Assembly: GCA_024449915.1 (NCBI GenBank)
Contig: JAMZAV010000641.1
Span: 124,001-188,000 of the forward strand
DNA length: 64,000 nucleotides
DNA from: Sweltsa coloradensis
Lineage: Eukaryota; Arthropoda; Insecta; Plecoptera; Chloroperlidae
Direction of reading: 5' to 3'
The notes under the pieces are model-generated. The model was given only the letters and a program-made list of their open reading frames with translations, did not search any database and had not been told where the DNA came from. The position numbers were made by a program, and so were the translations under genes. Below, in pieces: positions 1 through 13,774 of this stretch (the stretch's first letter is position 1; the number at the start of each line of letters is the position of its first letter).

Positions 1-2794
1 GTCAATCACGCTTTCAAAAAAAGGTGTTACATCGAACAAAACCATACGGCATTTCCTATCAAAGGGAAAATCAACAAACCTTTATGAGAGACATTTTGTC
101 GAAAACAAGAGAAAGATTAAAATGTTCTCTCGCAATAATTATGTGAAATCGCTGTCACCGTTTGTAAAAATCCCCACTATAAATATATAAAAGAAGCAAA
201 TGACAAAGACCATAAAATAATGTCACGTTTTACATGAAAATGTGTTCAAGCAAAATAGGTATAAAAACAACCGTATTACGATGCCTCTCGTTTTATAGTG
301 GTTCAGACAAGGGTGATAAATTGTTGTACACGGAGTATTTTACATAGGAATGAGTACCGGTCGTGAATGTTTCAAGTGGATAGGTACCGTGAGAGTACTT
401 GAAATACTTGCCACGTAGAATTGCCCCTGTACTTGACTTTTAAACGGACGATATTTCGGCGTCAATATATTCGTATGCTCTTGTATAAAGTGAGCTCAAA
501 ACAAATTGCCACAATAAATATAATGCTAAAGTGAGTTTATAGTGGAATGTAAAATAAATAAGATGGTGCTGTTTTAAATATAAAAAGCTCTACTTATATT
601 TAGGTCTATTCTAAGTCTGTTTTTGTATACCGGGAAAATAAATAAGAACTTTCAGCACTTTGTTACCTATAATAAAAATATTTTTGAATATACGGTTCTG
701 GGTAAGTCTACATTGAAATCATTTATTATGTATATTATATTTCGAAGACTATGTCTAGGTATGACAAAAATCGTTCTCCAAATTCGCCTATTAAAATAGC
801 TTCAACATACAAAATAATACATCTACCAAGTAATCAAATAAGGTTATTTCAATGATAATGTTAACCACATAAAATATAATTTTAAAGTAAAACAGTTGTA
901 TAAATTATTTGGGCTCGCGTTCTAGACGGCCTAGTGAACCCCTTTGTTGCATTTGTAGTTCCTTTTTTAATCAGATTTAATAACGAATAATATATATTTA
1001 ATTGTAATTATTTGGTCATACACTCTTCTTATAATAAAAACTTTATTAGTAATATTTCGACACTAATCGAGTGTCTTTCTCAAACTAAGGTTGAACAAAG
1101 GAATATTTTATCAATACAAATAAATATAAAATAACAAAAACGACCATGAAACATTTATGCCAATATCAAAATAAAACAATGGAAGTTCTTTTCAAATTTA
1201 ACTACTTAGCAACATGGGGCCCGTTACAAAGGGGTTTATTTCAGGATACTTATGTCGCAAGATAGCTTTTAAAATATTTGCTTTGAACAGGGTCGAACTC
1301 ATTTCTCAAGTTCCATCCATCTCCGACCTGCCTTAAGTGTGTCACTACCGCGCAAATCTCAATCTTCCTCCCGCTCGATAAAGAATTCTTTCAGAAATCA
1401 TTTATTCCCAATCCAAACCATTCATTCTACAAATTGACTGTTGCAATCCTCTTCACACCCAAAACCCAACCCACACATTTTCCAACTTGGGTGTTTAGCT
1501 AGTTGTTCGACACGGCGATGGAGGGGGGAGGGGGGGGGGGTCCCCTAGGGGTCTAGACCGTCCGTCTGTCGTGCGAAGAAGAGGGACCCCAGGGTGTTGA
1601 TCTCTAGAGTGTAGAGTGACGTAGCAAGATGGAGTACCCGTCTTTCCATTGGTCTTCTTTCCTTGCGGTCACGACCCGCAACTCGAAATCTCTCTTAGGG
1701 GAAAGTTCCGATGTGAGGTGGGTGGACTTTCGTTGGGGAACTTTTCGAGATAATTTGACATAAATCTTTTTAGAGAGTCTAAAAAAGAGATATGTTTGTT
1801 TTTGTTGTGACGCCTTTACAGGAAAACACGAAATGTTAAATCACATAATATATTATACTCTCAAAATATTTTTAAACTTTTATCTGAATCAAACTAACAA
1901 GCTAATTTACTCTCGATACATTTTCACAAGTCTTTAACTTTAAAAAAAAAATCATCTTAAGTGAGTGTTTATGTTTTTGAATTTAAATGGTATAAAAATA
2001 ACATTGTTAAAATATATAAAACAAATTTATTTACCAAATGAGAATATTTATGCATTGTTTAATGAAACGAATTTTAGAGAACACCGTTATTTACACTTGT
2101 TGAGTCGATTTACTAAAAATTGACTGTTTCTTAACAAATATTTTTCGACCTACTAATAAAAGTAAGCAATATTGCGAAATTACACTCAGATTGAAACATT
2201 GAGGTAATCTTAAAACATTTCTACATTCATGGTTGAATATTAGCTAGGCCAAAAAGGGTTCTTAATATACACTTCCAATCCGTTTTAAATCACGGTTTGC
2301 TCAAGCTCATCCGAAAGTCATTAAAATTCTCCGTTCCTAAATCGTGTCAAAATATTGCCCTCTAAAAATATATCTCCAAAACATCTGTACGCTCAGCATA
2401 AAGTCCACCAACTTTTATAGTAGCTTATTCCAGGTATTTTAAATATCGTTTGATTAAATGAAAGTGTGTTTAGGCCCACCCTATACGCCCAAACCGACAC
2501 CGGAATAATTTGAAAATTTAAAGTTACGTATCTCCGTTAACATGTTTACATACCGGCGCTTAATCCCACTAACGAGTTACGGAAGTTCAATAAATAACGA
2601 TAAACATTTTGTCGAGCCAACTCATTATTATTCAGCCGAGTTGCCATTTTCCGCGTTCGAAATCGGAGCCAAGTTGGCAACGTAGCGTAAATAAGGAAAG
2701 GTGTTACATGATTGGACTATTCTTGTTATTTATATGTATAATGTTTATCATGTTCTGCGTGCGGTTTTATGTTAGTACGTACATTAAAACAACT
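1..2794. other. AT-rich non-coding stretch (presumed intron)
   Basis: There is no convincing exon or RNA gene. A GC-richer block at about 1500-1740 contains runs of 6 and 11 G around 1520-1540 and two inverted TCTAGA-like patches (near 1551 and 1601), and could be a regulatory patch or an old insertion. Short open frames here have no recognisable product. Confidence 0.5.
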
Positions 2795-3363
2795 TAATTA
2801 TTTTGAACAAAATATTTCTTACCGCATATTTCTTCAGCACTACTAACAAAATACTGACTTCAGTAATTTTCACTCCTCATCTACTTATAGTAAATCCTGT
2901 GTTGGTTTAAATCAATATTTATAAAAACATGATACTAAAGGAAAAAGTAAAACTAAAAAAAAAGAAAAGAAAAAGATTCCATTGCAATACAGATCGATCA
3001 AGAAACATTCTGGTACGCCGATGTTTTGGCCATTCATAGCAAGAATTAAGGGAAAAGTATCGTTTAACTTAATATTAAGTTGTTTTAATGTAATACGATA
3101 CTTTTCCCTTAATTCTTGCTATGAACGGCCAAAACATCGGCGTACCAGAATGTTTCTTTATCGATCTGTGTTGCTATGGAATCTTTTTCTATTTGTTTTT
3201 TTTGTAGTTTTACTTTTTCCATTAGTATCATGTTTTATAAATATTGATTTAAACCAACACAGGATTTGTTATTAGTAGATGAGGAGTGAAAATTACTGAA
3301 GTCAGTATTTGTTAGTAGTGCTGAAGAGATATGCAGTAAGAAATATTTTGTTCAAAATAATTA
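2795..3363. mobile_element. Fold-back MITE, 569 bp, almost full-length hairpin
   Basis: The left half, starting TAATTATTTTGAACAAAAT, is the reverse complement of the right half, ending ATTTTGTTCAAAATAATTA. The centre is at the ACTTAATATTAAGT palindrome near 3073. The arms of about 280 bp differ only by scattered substitutions and small indels, so the two arms are young or have been homogenised. No transposase is present, and no clear target duplication is visible; the flanks are CTT and CTT. Short open frames inside it are by-products of the hairpin. Confidence 0.85.
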
Positions 3364-3941
3364 CTTTGTCGGTCTACGTTATATTACTCACTGTAAAAAA
3401 AATCGATTGGAGTCTATACACACTCAGTAATTTTCATACGCAAACAAGTTCGCTTCTTTACAAAACTACCGGCACACAATTCATCTTACATTTCTGTATG
3501 TAACTGTTCACGTATCGTTGAAAATAAAGCAAATACTCAGCACTTTCTAAACGCTGCCATTCATAATCTCAACTTAACTGTAATAACAATTCCGTCATCA
3601 ATTCGTAAGGGGAAAGTTCTCTGAAAGTTCTCAACACTTAGCAGGTGTTGAACTAAGGTTTTAGTTCAACTAACTTGCGAATCTAAACCTTTGAAGCAAG
3701 TTGTAAAGGCAGCTTATAAGTTCGCTTATGATTTCTCAAGTAATTAGTAACATTGTTTAACTCGGGCTGACGAGAGGGCGTAGGGCACGGAACGTTTATC
3801 ATTTATCAGTGAGTTCAATCAGATTGCTTTGTCGAATTTCTATTATCTTGAAGAAGGAAGTTTAGTTGCTTTACTGAAGAGGTCACAGAATAAATCGTGT
3901 TTTGTGTAGGCGGTGCCATCTAAGATTTATATTCCGAAAAG

Positions 3942-3959
3942 ACCCGGCACCTCCACCAA
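3942..3959 (+). repeat. CCGGCACCTCC motif, copy 1
   Basis: Reads ACCCGGCACCTCCACCAA, matching the window-wide consensus at every base. The flanks are not shared with most other copies. Confidence 0.8.
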
Positions 3960-5494
3960 CAACGAGTTTTGAAAGTGTTAACAAAGGTTTATCACTTAAT
4001 TTTTCTATTCTTAAACGGTTTAAATTCATAAAACTTTTAAATGTCTCTCTAATCGTTCATGAAATTGTTATTTATCGGGTTCATATCATATTTCAAGTCC
4101 CGAAGAAGAAGACAAAATGGTCTTTGAAACGTCGACAGAGAAATATAATCAATCGTTGAATACCACCACTACAAAACAACTTGATAAATAATAATGGTTC
4201 ATACATATTTTTGACATCAATTTAAAAAAGATGTTATAGATTTCTCTCAATTTGTTCATTATCCGGTTCTGATCATATTTGAAAATTGTTTTTTGTTAGT
4301 ATTTATCGTTTTGTGTGCAAATCCAGATCTATTTATTGTGCTTCTTTGTTAATCAATTTAAATAATTCTATATGATCGAGGATTTATTAGTTAATACAAT
4401 TAAGAAGTGAAAGCATGGGCGCCAACATCGAGCATTGTTGCAAACCCAAACAATAATTAATTTGTAATATTATTTTGATATTTCATTATAAACACTATTA
4501 TTAAAAATGAATAGCAATTCGTTGTAAATGATAATAAGTATCAGTGATCAGGATACTTTTTTAATATATCTATACAATAGGGGTTTTATAATTGAAATCA
4601 CCTCCAGGTACGATTGATTTTGCGATACATATTTAACAGTTATAATTATATTGAAGAATGCTTTAATTTTAAAGTAAAAGATCACATAATTACCAATTTA
4701 TTTAATAATAACAAGAAATTTTTAAAATCATTGGTCTTTACAAAACACTTTTAGATGATAAAAAGATAACAAAATATATCTTGAATTAATCGGTAATATT
4801 TTCATAGCCGAGAGATCTTTAAACTAAACTGAAATCTGCTCCATCAACGTGAACCTAGATATTTTACCATCGACTAAATCATCTCCCAAAGCCGCAGGTG
4901 TACCAACCTCAATCACGCTCAGGTACATTGTTGCCAACCCCTCGGGGACAACAAACACTGGTGATAAAATCACGGGCGTGACACCGCTACTGGGTCAATT
5001 AAAACGACACGACTCCCCCCCCACCTCCTCCTTGACCCCAGTTTACCGCCAGCTTGTAACTAATGGCACTGCACAACTCACATTGCACATATTTTGACGC
5101 TAAATTTTTCTTGTTGAAATTTAATTGTGGGTTCACTGATCACATTTAAATCTGACATTTCCCATTTACATATTGAGACGATTTTTAAAATTTTGTTTGA
5201 TTGATGAACTTTTATGTTTTTTGTTAGTTGATTCTGGATAGCATGCAAGAATTAAATATAAAGATTGTGTGCATTTACACCCTCGTATTAAATTTATAAT
5301 TCGACGATCTTTTAAAATTGAGTTTTTGTTAGTTTGAGCTGAAGCATGGAAACATTGAATGTAGGAATACATTGCGAAGTATGAATCTAAGAATGTGATG
5401 GAAGTATTGAATAAAAGGTTTAAATTTAAGGTTTGAATTTTATGATTGAATGCAATAAATTAATGAATAAACTTAATTTTAGAAAGTTTACATT

Positions 5495-5610
5495 GACAGG
5501 AGTTCGAACCCGGGTCTTCCATATCCAACCACGATCCGGATAGACTTCTTTAATTTCTGAATTGTATAAAATATTAAAAATTCTACCAACGGGAGTGTAC
5601 GAAATCGGGA
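5495..5610 (-). repeat. tRNA-headed SINE fragment
   Basis: On the minus strand GGGTTCGAACTCC at about 5500-5512 is a good pol III B box. To its left on the + strand lie GAATTGTATAAAATATTAA and a CGGGAGTGT...TCGGGA hairpin remnant. The same arrangement recurs at 26590-26635. This is a decayed SINE piece, not a functional tRNA, because no cloverleaf can be drawn. Confidence 0.5.
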
Positions 5611-8600
5611 AAAATCAAACTGGTTCTATTTAAGAACAATTTTGAACTGAAATATAATGAAGTTATACAGTAAATTAATTACACAGACATGTGGTGAGCT
5701 TTGTATTTCCAGATGAAAAGTAATAGAAACCATGTTTTGAGTTTTGAGAAACTGGAGACTTGTGTGTCATTGGAATATCATTGCTGTCATTCCGCAGTGA
5801 AGATTTTGGTGCTTACTCACTGGTTTGTCGCTGTGGTCATGCGGGGTTTAGTTGGGGTATTAGGGGAAGGGGGGGGGGTATTGCCAATTACAAGCTACAT
5901 ACCGAGAACCCAGTCACCAAATCCCTTTTGCACAAAAACAAGATTGCTTCCATTCCACTTTTGAATTCCGTCCACTGCTATTTGTATATAGAAAACGCAA
6001 ACCTCGTAGGGTATAGTTCTGTTCGTAATCAAGCCTTCGATATAAGGGCCAGTCCCCAACGGCATTCGACACACAAAGCTCAATATCGTCTGTCCCGCAT
6101 GCATTTCGCCGTCCACTGGTTCCGTATGGACATTGCGGTTTGTCCGTACACGTTTGACGACGTCGAGATTAAATAGAAGGGTAATATTCACTATTGAGAG
6201 AGCTTGTTTGATGCAATTGACTCAGAGAGAACTATTGTGTTTTGAGTAAACATCTAAAGTCTCTTTGTGTTTCATCTCTGTTAATTCAAGATTATGAATG
6301 TTTAGCTCCCGCGTTCTATGTCACTGATGTAAAACAATGGTGGAAATATGATAAAGCTTCGGAGAAAACAATGTGTTTAGTTTTACTACGATGACTCTGG
6401 TGTATTTATGGAATTAATTATTGTCGGTGTTGAAATAGAGCTCAGAGTTCAGCGGATAGGTTGTGATGATTTTAAACAATGGTATTTAGTGACAGGGAAA
6501 GAATCAGTCACTGAACAATAATGTTTTGTTGAAATCGTGCCATTCGCAGTCTGCAATGTGTTTATTGGAGTGATATTAGTATGAAATAATGTTAGAATAG
6601 AGAGAGAATAATAATTAATATAGAACTTGAATTTTAATTAAGTTTAATTTCATCCGTGGAGAAATGAACGTGAGAGAAATTATTATTCATTGTTTTACGT
6701 TTGTTAACATTGTGATTAAAATATAAAATTAGCTGAAGACTAGTATTAAAAATATTATACATTGCGAGAAAAGTTAAAAGAAATTATTCAATATACTGTT
6801 TTTCTCTTTTCAAATCTGGTAGGTCATTTTTGTAATCTGAAATTTATTAATAAGTTAACCACAGTATATTTGCAATTAATCGAGTCTAGACACAAAACGT
6901 GTGTACTTTCTTGATTTGATTCAGGAGTTTGATAATCCAGTTTATAAAATCGTGTTGGTGCATAAAGTATGCTAAAGCTAATTCAAACTCCATGAATTAT
7001 TTTGTAACTTTTTCAAAATAAACTATTTTTGGGAGAAATTTTTTTTTCGAAATATCTTGCATTTTGATTTTGTTTTTGAATGTTACATAAGATGTAATTG
7101 AAAATAGGGAAGTAATTTGTTCAAAACTTTTTGGTAGCATATGTTGGATAAATAATACATGTTGACAGCCCATATATCAGAATTAATCTCGCTGGACCCG
7201 CATTGCTTTCTATATAATTAGAATTCACATTTTTCTAATACTTATAAGTTTCTGCATTAACGTGTGTTTTAACTTTCTTATTTATGTATTCCATTGAATA
7301 TATAAATTATAGTTATTAAATTTACTGGAAAACTTCAATAAAATTTGAAGTTTTTGAGAGCAAGTATGGTTAATCGTGTAAGGATTGACGTCAATGCGTA
7401 TTTTCTAATCCTATGCCGCAAGTTTAATCTTTTATTTGTACTTATGGCTGAATGCTGATCTTTAGTCAACCCTACCCAGTAAGAAAAACAAATTCTAAAG
7501 AGTATCTTCGTAAGTCGCTAATAAGGACTACAAAAGTTCTGTATTAGCTCATTGAAACTTTTGTAAAATCATACATTTTTCAAGTTATTGGAATTTTCTA
7601 TATCCACTGAAAAGCAAATATAATATGGATTACACAGCCACGGGTTTTAATACATTATGACATATTTCTTTGTTAATGTAACCTTAATCATTGTTCAACA
7701 TTTCAATCTGATTTTAAAAATTATTTCTAAAAGGAGTGTTGACAAAAGCAGCAAAAAACCTTTTTAAAAACACAACGGAAAAGCGAGAGAATTACAGTTC
7801 GATATCCATCTAAAATCAGTCTTTGTCAACGTCAACAGTTTCTAACGCGAGCGAAAAATATCTCCTTCCATCCATTTCGAAAATAATGAACAAAAAATGA
7901 ACATTTTTCACAACACCAATTTCCACTAATACCAACAACAAACATCGTTCTAAAAATATCTCTCCTTGTTTCCACTTGAAATATTCATACATCCTCGACG
8001 AACATAGAACCGCTAAGCTAACGCGACACCGTGTTTTAAAGCTACCCGTTCATCACACACTGCCAACATCAACACGCCCGGATGTAATCCAATTTCAGGA
8101 ACCAACCAATAGGGCACAGGTTAGTGTCAACAAGGATATTGACGTAGCTGCAAGATGCGTCCCACCTTTCTCTGCTTCGCGACACTTGGAATGATTTAAA
8201 TATGAGCTCGCGTCTTCATTGCCCGACGACGTAACTCTACGTGGACATGGGCCATCGCATGTTGGATCACTACATATTTACTAATTTACTTCATATTATT
8301 TTCTATTTTATTTATCATATTTAGAGGTACGTGTATAAAGCATTCGATAACGTTTTGTAGCATATATTTTTGGCCACCTTTAAAAACTGTGTATAAAGTT
8401 TTTTCATACTTTTATTTTGAAATTAGGTCATAAAAGTTGAATTAATATCAACTGAATAAATATGTGTGTATACAAATTATAAGTACTATGGAAAATAAAA
8501 TAAATTGGGATTGGAAAACCTTGGTTTTAAGTGAAACAATCGCTCTTTGTAGCATCTATTAACAAAACGTTATTTTCACTTACCACTAATTATATTATTA

Positions 8601-8836
8601 GTTATTAACACCGTTCAAAAAAGAGTCATACCTATACTATGTATAATGTCTAAGTGAATAATTACTTTTCTTTTCTTATCTCATCTTATCCATGACATAA
8701 TATCATTGTTGTGTTACAAAAATTGTTTTTAACGTTTAAAATAATGCATTAAAGTAGGCCTTCTGTTATATTATTGTTTGTCAAAAATCGCCAGAAATCA
8801 ATAAAAATATTTTCATTCTCACGCTCAAGGATAATG

Positions 8837-8853
8837 ACCCGGCACCTCCACCA
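8837..8853 (+). repeat. CCGGCACCTCC motif, copy 2
   Basis: Reads ACCCGGCACCTCCACCA followed by TTTG rather than a run of A. It is isolated, with no further similarity on either side to the other copies. Confidence 0.8.
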
Positions 8854-10064
8854 TTTGTAAAATTCGGACGATAATACTACACGCTTTCCGGAATCTCCTT
8901 CATAATATTCAAGCTCGCGAACATATTTTTTAATGGATATTTACATTACAGCATTTGGACTTCACAAATGTACATTCCAAAATATTTATTTCCTTTTGTA
9001 GTTTTTAAAGAACTTTTAAAATTTTGAAATTTTCTAAATTTCGATATGCAGTAAAAATATCGTTGTCGAAAATGTTCCCACTTCTCGTTTTGTAAAGAAA
9101 TATCGATATCTTTGCCCAACCCTATAAATAAAGGTGAGACCACGAACTAAACAAGTTGCTTTTAACCAACGAGATTAATGCTCACGTTTTCAGCAACTTC
9201 CCCTGGGAGGAATAATTTTAATTTAATGGCAGCTTGCTTTGACCATTGAGTATAGAACACATGCTTTGACCTATCTGCGGAAAGTGTACGTTATAATGAA
9301 GCTGACCGTAACTGTGGGGTAGGTCATAAATGGGTCTGTTAATTTTATAGTGGACGTATATATTTGGTTTTGTGCTATTTAAAAACGTTTCATTCAAAGA
9401 ATGTTTAAAAGTGTTGGTTTATTTCAAATAAATAATCAACATTTAAAAACAGTTAAAAAATAGATTGAAATATTAATTAGGAAGACGAAAAGAATCATAG
9501 ATGTAGTTTGTATTTGCAGAAAATGATTTATTGTTATGATTTTATTTTCTACTGCAATACATATTGTGACATATTTTCGTTTTATTTTTGCTGCCGGTAT
9601 CCATACGAAAACAACACGAAAACATGCGATTTTCTATTTAATGCATACATTAAGAAATTTTTTTCTTCACAGAAAACGCATAAAACGGAAATGTTGAGGG
9701 TGGTATCAGCCAGGATTGCCTCGGGCGGATTAGAAATCGCAAGTTTCAAGTTCACGGTTTCCTACCTTTTTATTTAACCAGCTCTCTCGGTATAATGGAA
9801 ATTGTGAGGAGACTTCAAAGAAATGACGCCGAGGCGAAACCTAAAGGTTATTTTCTTTTGCTTTGGAAAAAGTAATATGATAAGCTACACATAAAAATAA
9901 CCCCCGTCTACATTTAACCAAATATCAGGTCGGAGAAATAGTACAAACGGTGTTGGAAATAACATAAAAAATGTAGAGTCCAAGATACTTTTCGATTTTG
10001 TATTAAAAGTAACATTAAAAACACAAAGCTAAAAATTTAATTTAGTATTTATCGATTTCATTAA

Positions 10065-10120
10065 TCGGGAAACACTCCCGTAGTGGTACCAGGCTGAGAT
10101 GTTTTAATTTCTGGATTGAT
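10065..10120 (+). repeat. Short dispersed repeat with CGGGAAACACTCCCG hairpin
   Basis: TCGGGAAACACTCCCG forms a 5-bp stem and is followed by TAGTGGTACCAGG, which resembles a pol III A box, then by TTTTAATTTCTGGATTG. The inverted copy at 26619-26634 is identical over 16 bases, and a decayed copy is at 5590-5610. Confidence 0.5.
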
Positions 10121-10381
10121 TTACATACAATTTAGTCAGAAAGGTAAAATATAAACATAACTTCTATATTCCCATTGTTAGACTAGGTATAATTATTTTG
10201 GAAGAATTATAAATACTTGTCAGTTAGTAATATACTTCATTCTGTAAATAACTATCTAGGAATATTATATATTTGAAAATACATTAATTTCAATCGACTT
10301 ATAGAAAACATAATAAAATATTAAAATAAAGTAGTTTTTAATTCCTCATTAAATTTTCTACAAAATTAAACAAATTGTTTA

Positions 10382-11141
10382 ATTTATTGGATGAGCGTAG
10401 CGAGCGTAGCGAGCGAAGCGAAGATTCCATTTCACTACACTGGAGAAAAAAATCCGGAATGTTTTTTTTTTTCTTTCTTTCTGTATTTTTGTCTGTCTGT
10501 TAACACGATTCCGGCTAAACCGATACTCCGATTGCGATGAAATTTTATGGAGGCCTTTGAAATCTCTGAACTAAGAACTGCCACGTTTTTGAGCGCAATC
10601 GAAAATTGTTTTCTCATGAAAATCGCAATTTTACGATTTTTTTCGATTTTAAACAAAATTCTTCGCCTCATAACTCCTACATGCTTTATCCGATTGTAAT
10701 GATTTTTTCACAGAACCTTACTTTTATGAATTGATATATTCGTGTGAAATTTGAGCGTAATCAAATAATTATTTCTCATAAAAATCACAATTTTACGTTT
10801 TTTTAATTTCTTCTGCTTATAACACCTACATGCTTTATCCGATTATAATGATTTTTTCACAGAACCTTAATTTTAAGAATTAATATATTCGTGTAAAATT
10901 TGTGCGTAATCGAATAATTATTTCTTATGAAAATTTCAATATTACGATTTTTTCCTTTTTTAAAATTACGATTAATTAAAAAAAAAAGTTATTTTTTATT
11001 TAATTTGATTTAATTTTTAAAAAAATTCAACAAAGTTCTGATTTTTTCACAGAACAACACAAAACCCACTCAACACATGCCAGCTCAATTCACCAATTAC
11101 GCTCATCCAACAACGCGGCGGGACTTAAGCGTTTTCCTAGT
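10382..11141 (+). mobile_element. MITE with GGATGAGCGTA ends, copy A
   Basis: About 760 bp. It starts ATTGGATGAGCGTAGCGAGC and carries GGATGAGCGTA in inverted form near the far end, before CGCGGCGGGACTTAAGCG. The interior has two or three imperfect tandem blocks containing ATGCTTTATCCGATT and TTTTTTCACAGAACC. It has no coding capacity. A copy in opposite orientation lies at 33427-34209, on the other side of the sif exon. The superfamily is not clear to me. Confidence 0.8.
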
Positions 11142-13468
11142 ATATTTTAATACAAACATTTGTTGCTTGAAGCAAATGAGAGTATATTTATGTTTTCTTG
11201 GTTGATAAAAATATACGTTAACATAGTATGTTGTCGAAATTCTCTCCAAACGTTTGAAATTACCATCTTTAAGTTACTTCCTGTGCTTTCATCAATAGCC
11301 ATAAAAAATTCACGGTGCCGCGTGATTTTATTTCAACATATCATTTTAAAGTTATTTTATGATAGTAATCAATCTTTTAATGCTTCGATCAAGGCTATCC
11401 AGTTCGTCGTAAAAACGAATGAGAATTTGTTGGTTTAAAGTATTCCCCGCCAGAAATCGAATCTTGATCTTTCTCCATAGTCGTTCATCTCGGTCGAAAG
11501 TTGGGCTCAACTTGGGGGGCAAGGGCAAACCCATACAATTTGGTTCTACACATCATGGAGCATGTATTGTTGTATAACTGAAGAAAAAATTTCACAGCTA
11601 ACAATACGTCACGACGCTTGCTTCAAAGATGGCCGACGCTTCATTTCTAACGCCGCACATTGACTTACTAAAACCAAAATAAATGTCAGAAAAATAATTG
11701 CAGACACTTAATTTTACGTGTATTCAATTTAGAAGAAAATTTGCAACAATACAAATGCAATTTACATAAAAATACAACAATGGAATAGTCTGTTATAGGT
11801 CGAAATAGACCTCGTGAACCCACTTTTTCCTAACTACGCCTTACTTTACGGACATCACAAGTGTACAATATCAATCCGATGGTTTTGGAAAAAATCTCTA
11901 ATGTGTGTTAGCATATTGGCAACAAGATGGCTATAACAGAATTTGTATATAATGGGCTTTTCAAACTAAAATAATTACAAAACTTAACATGTGCGTATAA
12001 TGATTCTCATTAATATCCTGTGATTTGCACATTATAGTGCAGTCCCTGGCCATAAGACCCGTAGGAATTTCGACCTGGATGGATTTTATCTTCTAATCCT
12101 GTTAGGGTGTATTTTAAGGATAGAAAAAATCTTGGGTAGACATCTGTCATTCTGGCCTAAGTTTTTTACAACGCCATCTTCTTTTAGGCACATGCATATA
12201 GAACACGCACTTGGTTTTCATATATTTTCTATAATTTTTATTACAGCTGTAGTAAAACTGAAGTTATATTTGGATTTTACATGAAATAACCAATTAAATG
12301 ATATATTTGGTCATCCTGGGAACATAATGGGATTATTTATAGAAAATTATATATTATAAGACATGCAGATAAGTGATACGGATTGTTCGTTTATGATACA
12401 CATATAACATTTGACACACTATATTAGGAATGTAACTGGAAAATGATTTGAATGTTGGGCTTTTTCAGAATTGTCCCACGACACCAATAGAGGCCATTTT
12501 ACAAGATGGCGGCGAACCATTTTTTTTTTTTAATTTGATGATAGAATGTTGAAATTGGGTAAATACATAGAACATGCCATTGAAAAATAACTTTTGTGTA
12601 GGGTCATGTCAAACTAACAGAATGGCACCAATGGCAGCCATTTTGAAAGAAGGCCGTCACACACATAAACCACGTAAATTTAATGATATCATCTTGTTAT
12701 TTGATGGTATACAAGTAGGGCACGCTATTGAAAAATTACGTGTGTTATATCAATTCAATACTTTTTAGAATTAATGTAGTGGGGCCTATATGGATCTGCT
12801 ACCGCATATCTACATTTATTGCCATGACATTAAAAACTAGCAATAATATTATTCTTATAACAATAGGCTACACGTGTTTTTCGTACACATTGAAAAGCAA
12901 TTGACTAGTTTCTATAAAACATTATCTTGTTAATGAATTTTAAATATGAAAATGGAAATGTTTATATTCCCATTTAAGTTAATGTAATTAAATTCTCAAT
13001 TGTTGAAGGCGATAGCCCGGTAGACGATTGTCATTGGTGTAAAATTTGGTTTCTCATAGTTTATCCGTTTGGGACCCACAAACATAAACACAGAATTAAC
13101 TATTACCATTTTCCATTCTCAGTTTTAGCAAGCCAGCCATTAGCTCTCTACCCACCTATACTGAGTTTAATTCAGCTTCAATGAAACATCTTCTAAAATG
13201 GGCAATACAATGTTTAAATTTGGTTCACACATGGGGCATGTCATTGGATGAAGAGTGTTTAATGTGTTCAGCAAGTTACATCTGCACTGTGACACCAACG
13301 GCATCCATTTCGCCATTTGTCAAGATTTGATGAAACCATAAGAGAGAGAAACCTGCAACTTGCTTTAATAACTGGCCTTTTACTATTAGATGCCTTATTT
13401 CTAGTTCAATCCCGATCTGATAGTGCGTATTCCTAGTAGATCTCAGAAGGTTTCCAACTGGTTACCCC

Positions 13469-13680
13469 TATATGACTGTCAAGGATTACACCGTCCTTTC
13501 GGATGGGATATTAAGCCATTGGTCCCCTTGGTACTTATCGAACGGAGTAGGCTACGTGCCGGTACTGGGTTTCTCCTCCTCCCTTCTGTTCATACTTCAT
13601 CCTCATCTATCACCACTCATCGTCTCGAATAGCCAAAGTGCATTAATATGAGACGTTAAGCAATATCCAATCAACCCAAC
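13469..13680 (+). mobile_element. 5S-derived SINE, 5'-truncated copy
   Basis: Begins TATGACTGTCAAGGATTACA and continues with CCGTCCTTTCGGATGGGA, GTAGGCTACGTGCCGGTAC and CATCGTCTCGAATAGCCAAA, ending GACGTTAAGCAATATCCAATC. It is collinear with the fuller copy at 42524 but lacks the 5S rRNA-like head. It lies in the loop of the large fold-back. Confidence 0.8.
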
Positions 13681-13774
13681 TATAATTACAAAGGGAAAAC
13701 AAACAGTCAACACGCAGTTAGCTAATAGGTAACTTTAAAGTATCAAAAAGAAACCAACAAGTTACCCAGTATAG

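Larger units (their letters stand above)
3364..10381. other. AT-rich intron with short repeat fragments
   Basis: No exon is recognisable. Contents that can be named are two copies of the CCGGCACCTCC motif (3942, 8837) and a tRNA-like SINE fragment near 5495-5610. A comparatively GC-rich, apparently unique block lies at about 7740-8260, and the region 5820-6190 includes a G9 run. The open frames at 5895-6191 (-) and 7976-8194 (+) are the longest here, but I do not recognise their peptides and they have no clear splice signals. Confidence 0.5.

Noticed and set aside
5895..6191. 98-codon minus-strand frame as a conserved exon
   Set aside because: The peptide has no recognisable motif, and an overlapping plus-strand frame of similar length exists. 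Without comparative data I cannot call it coding.
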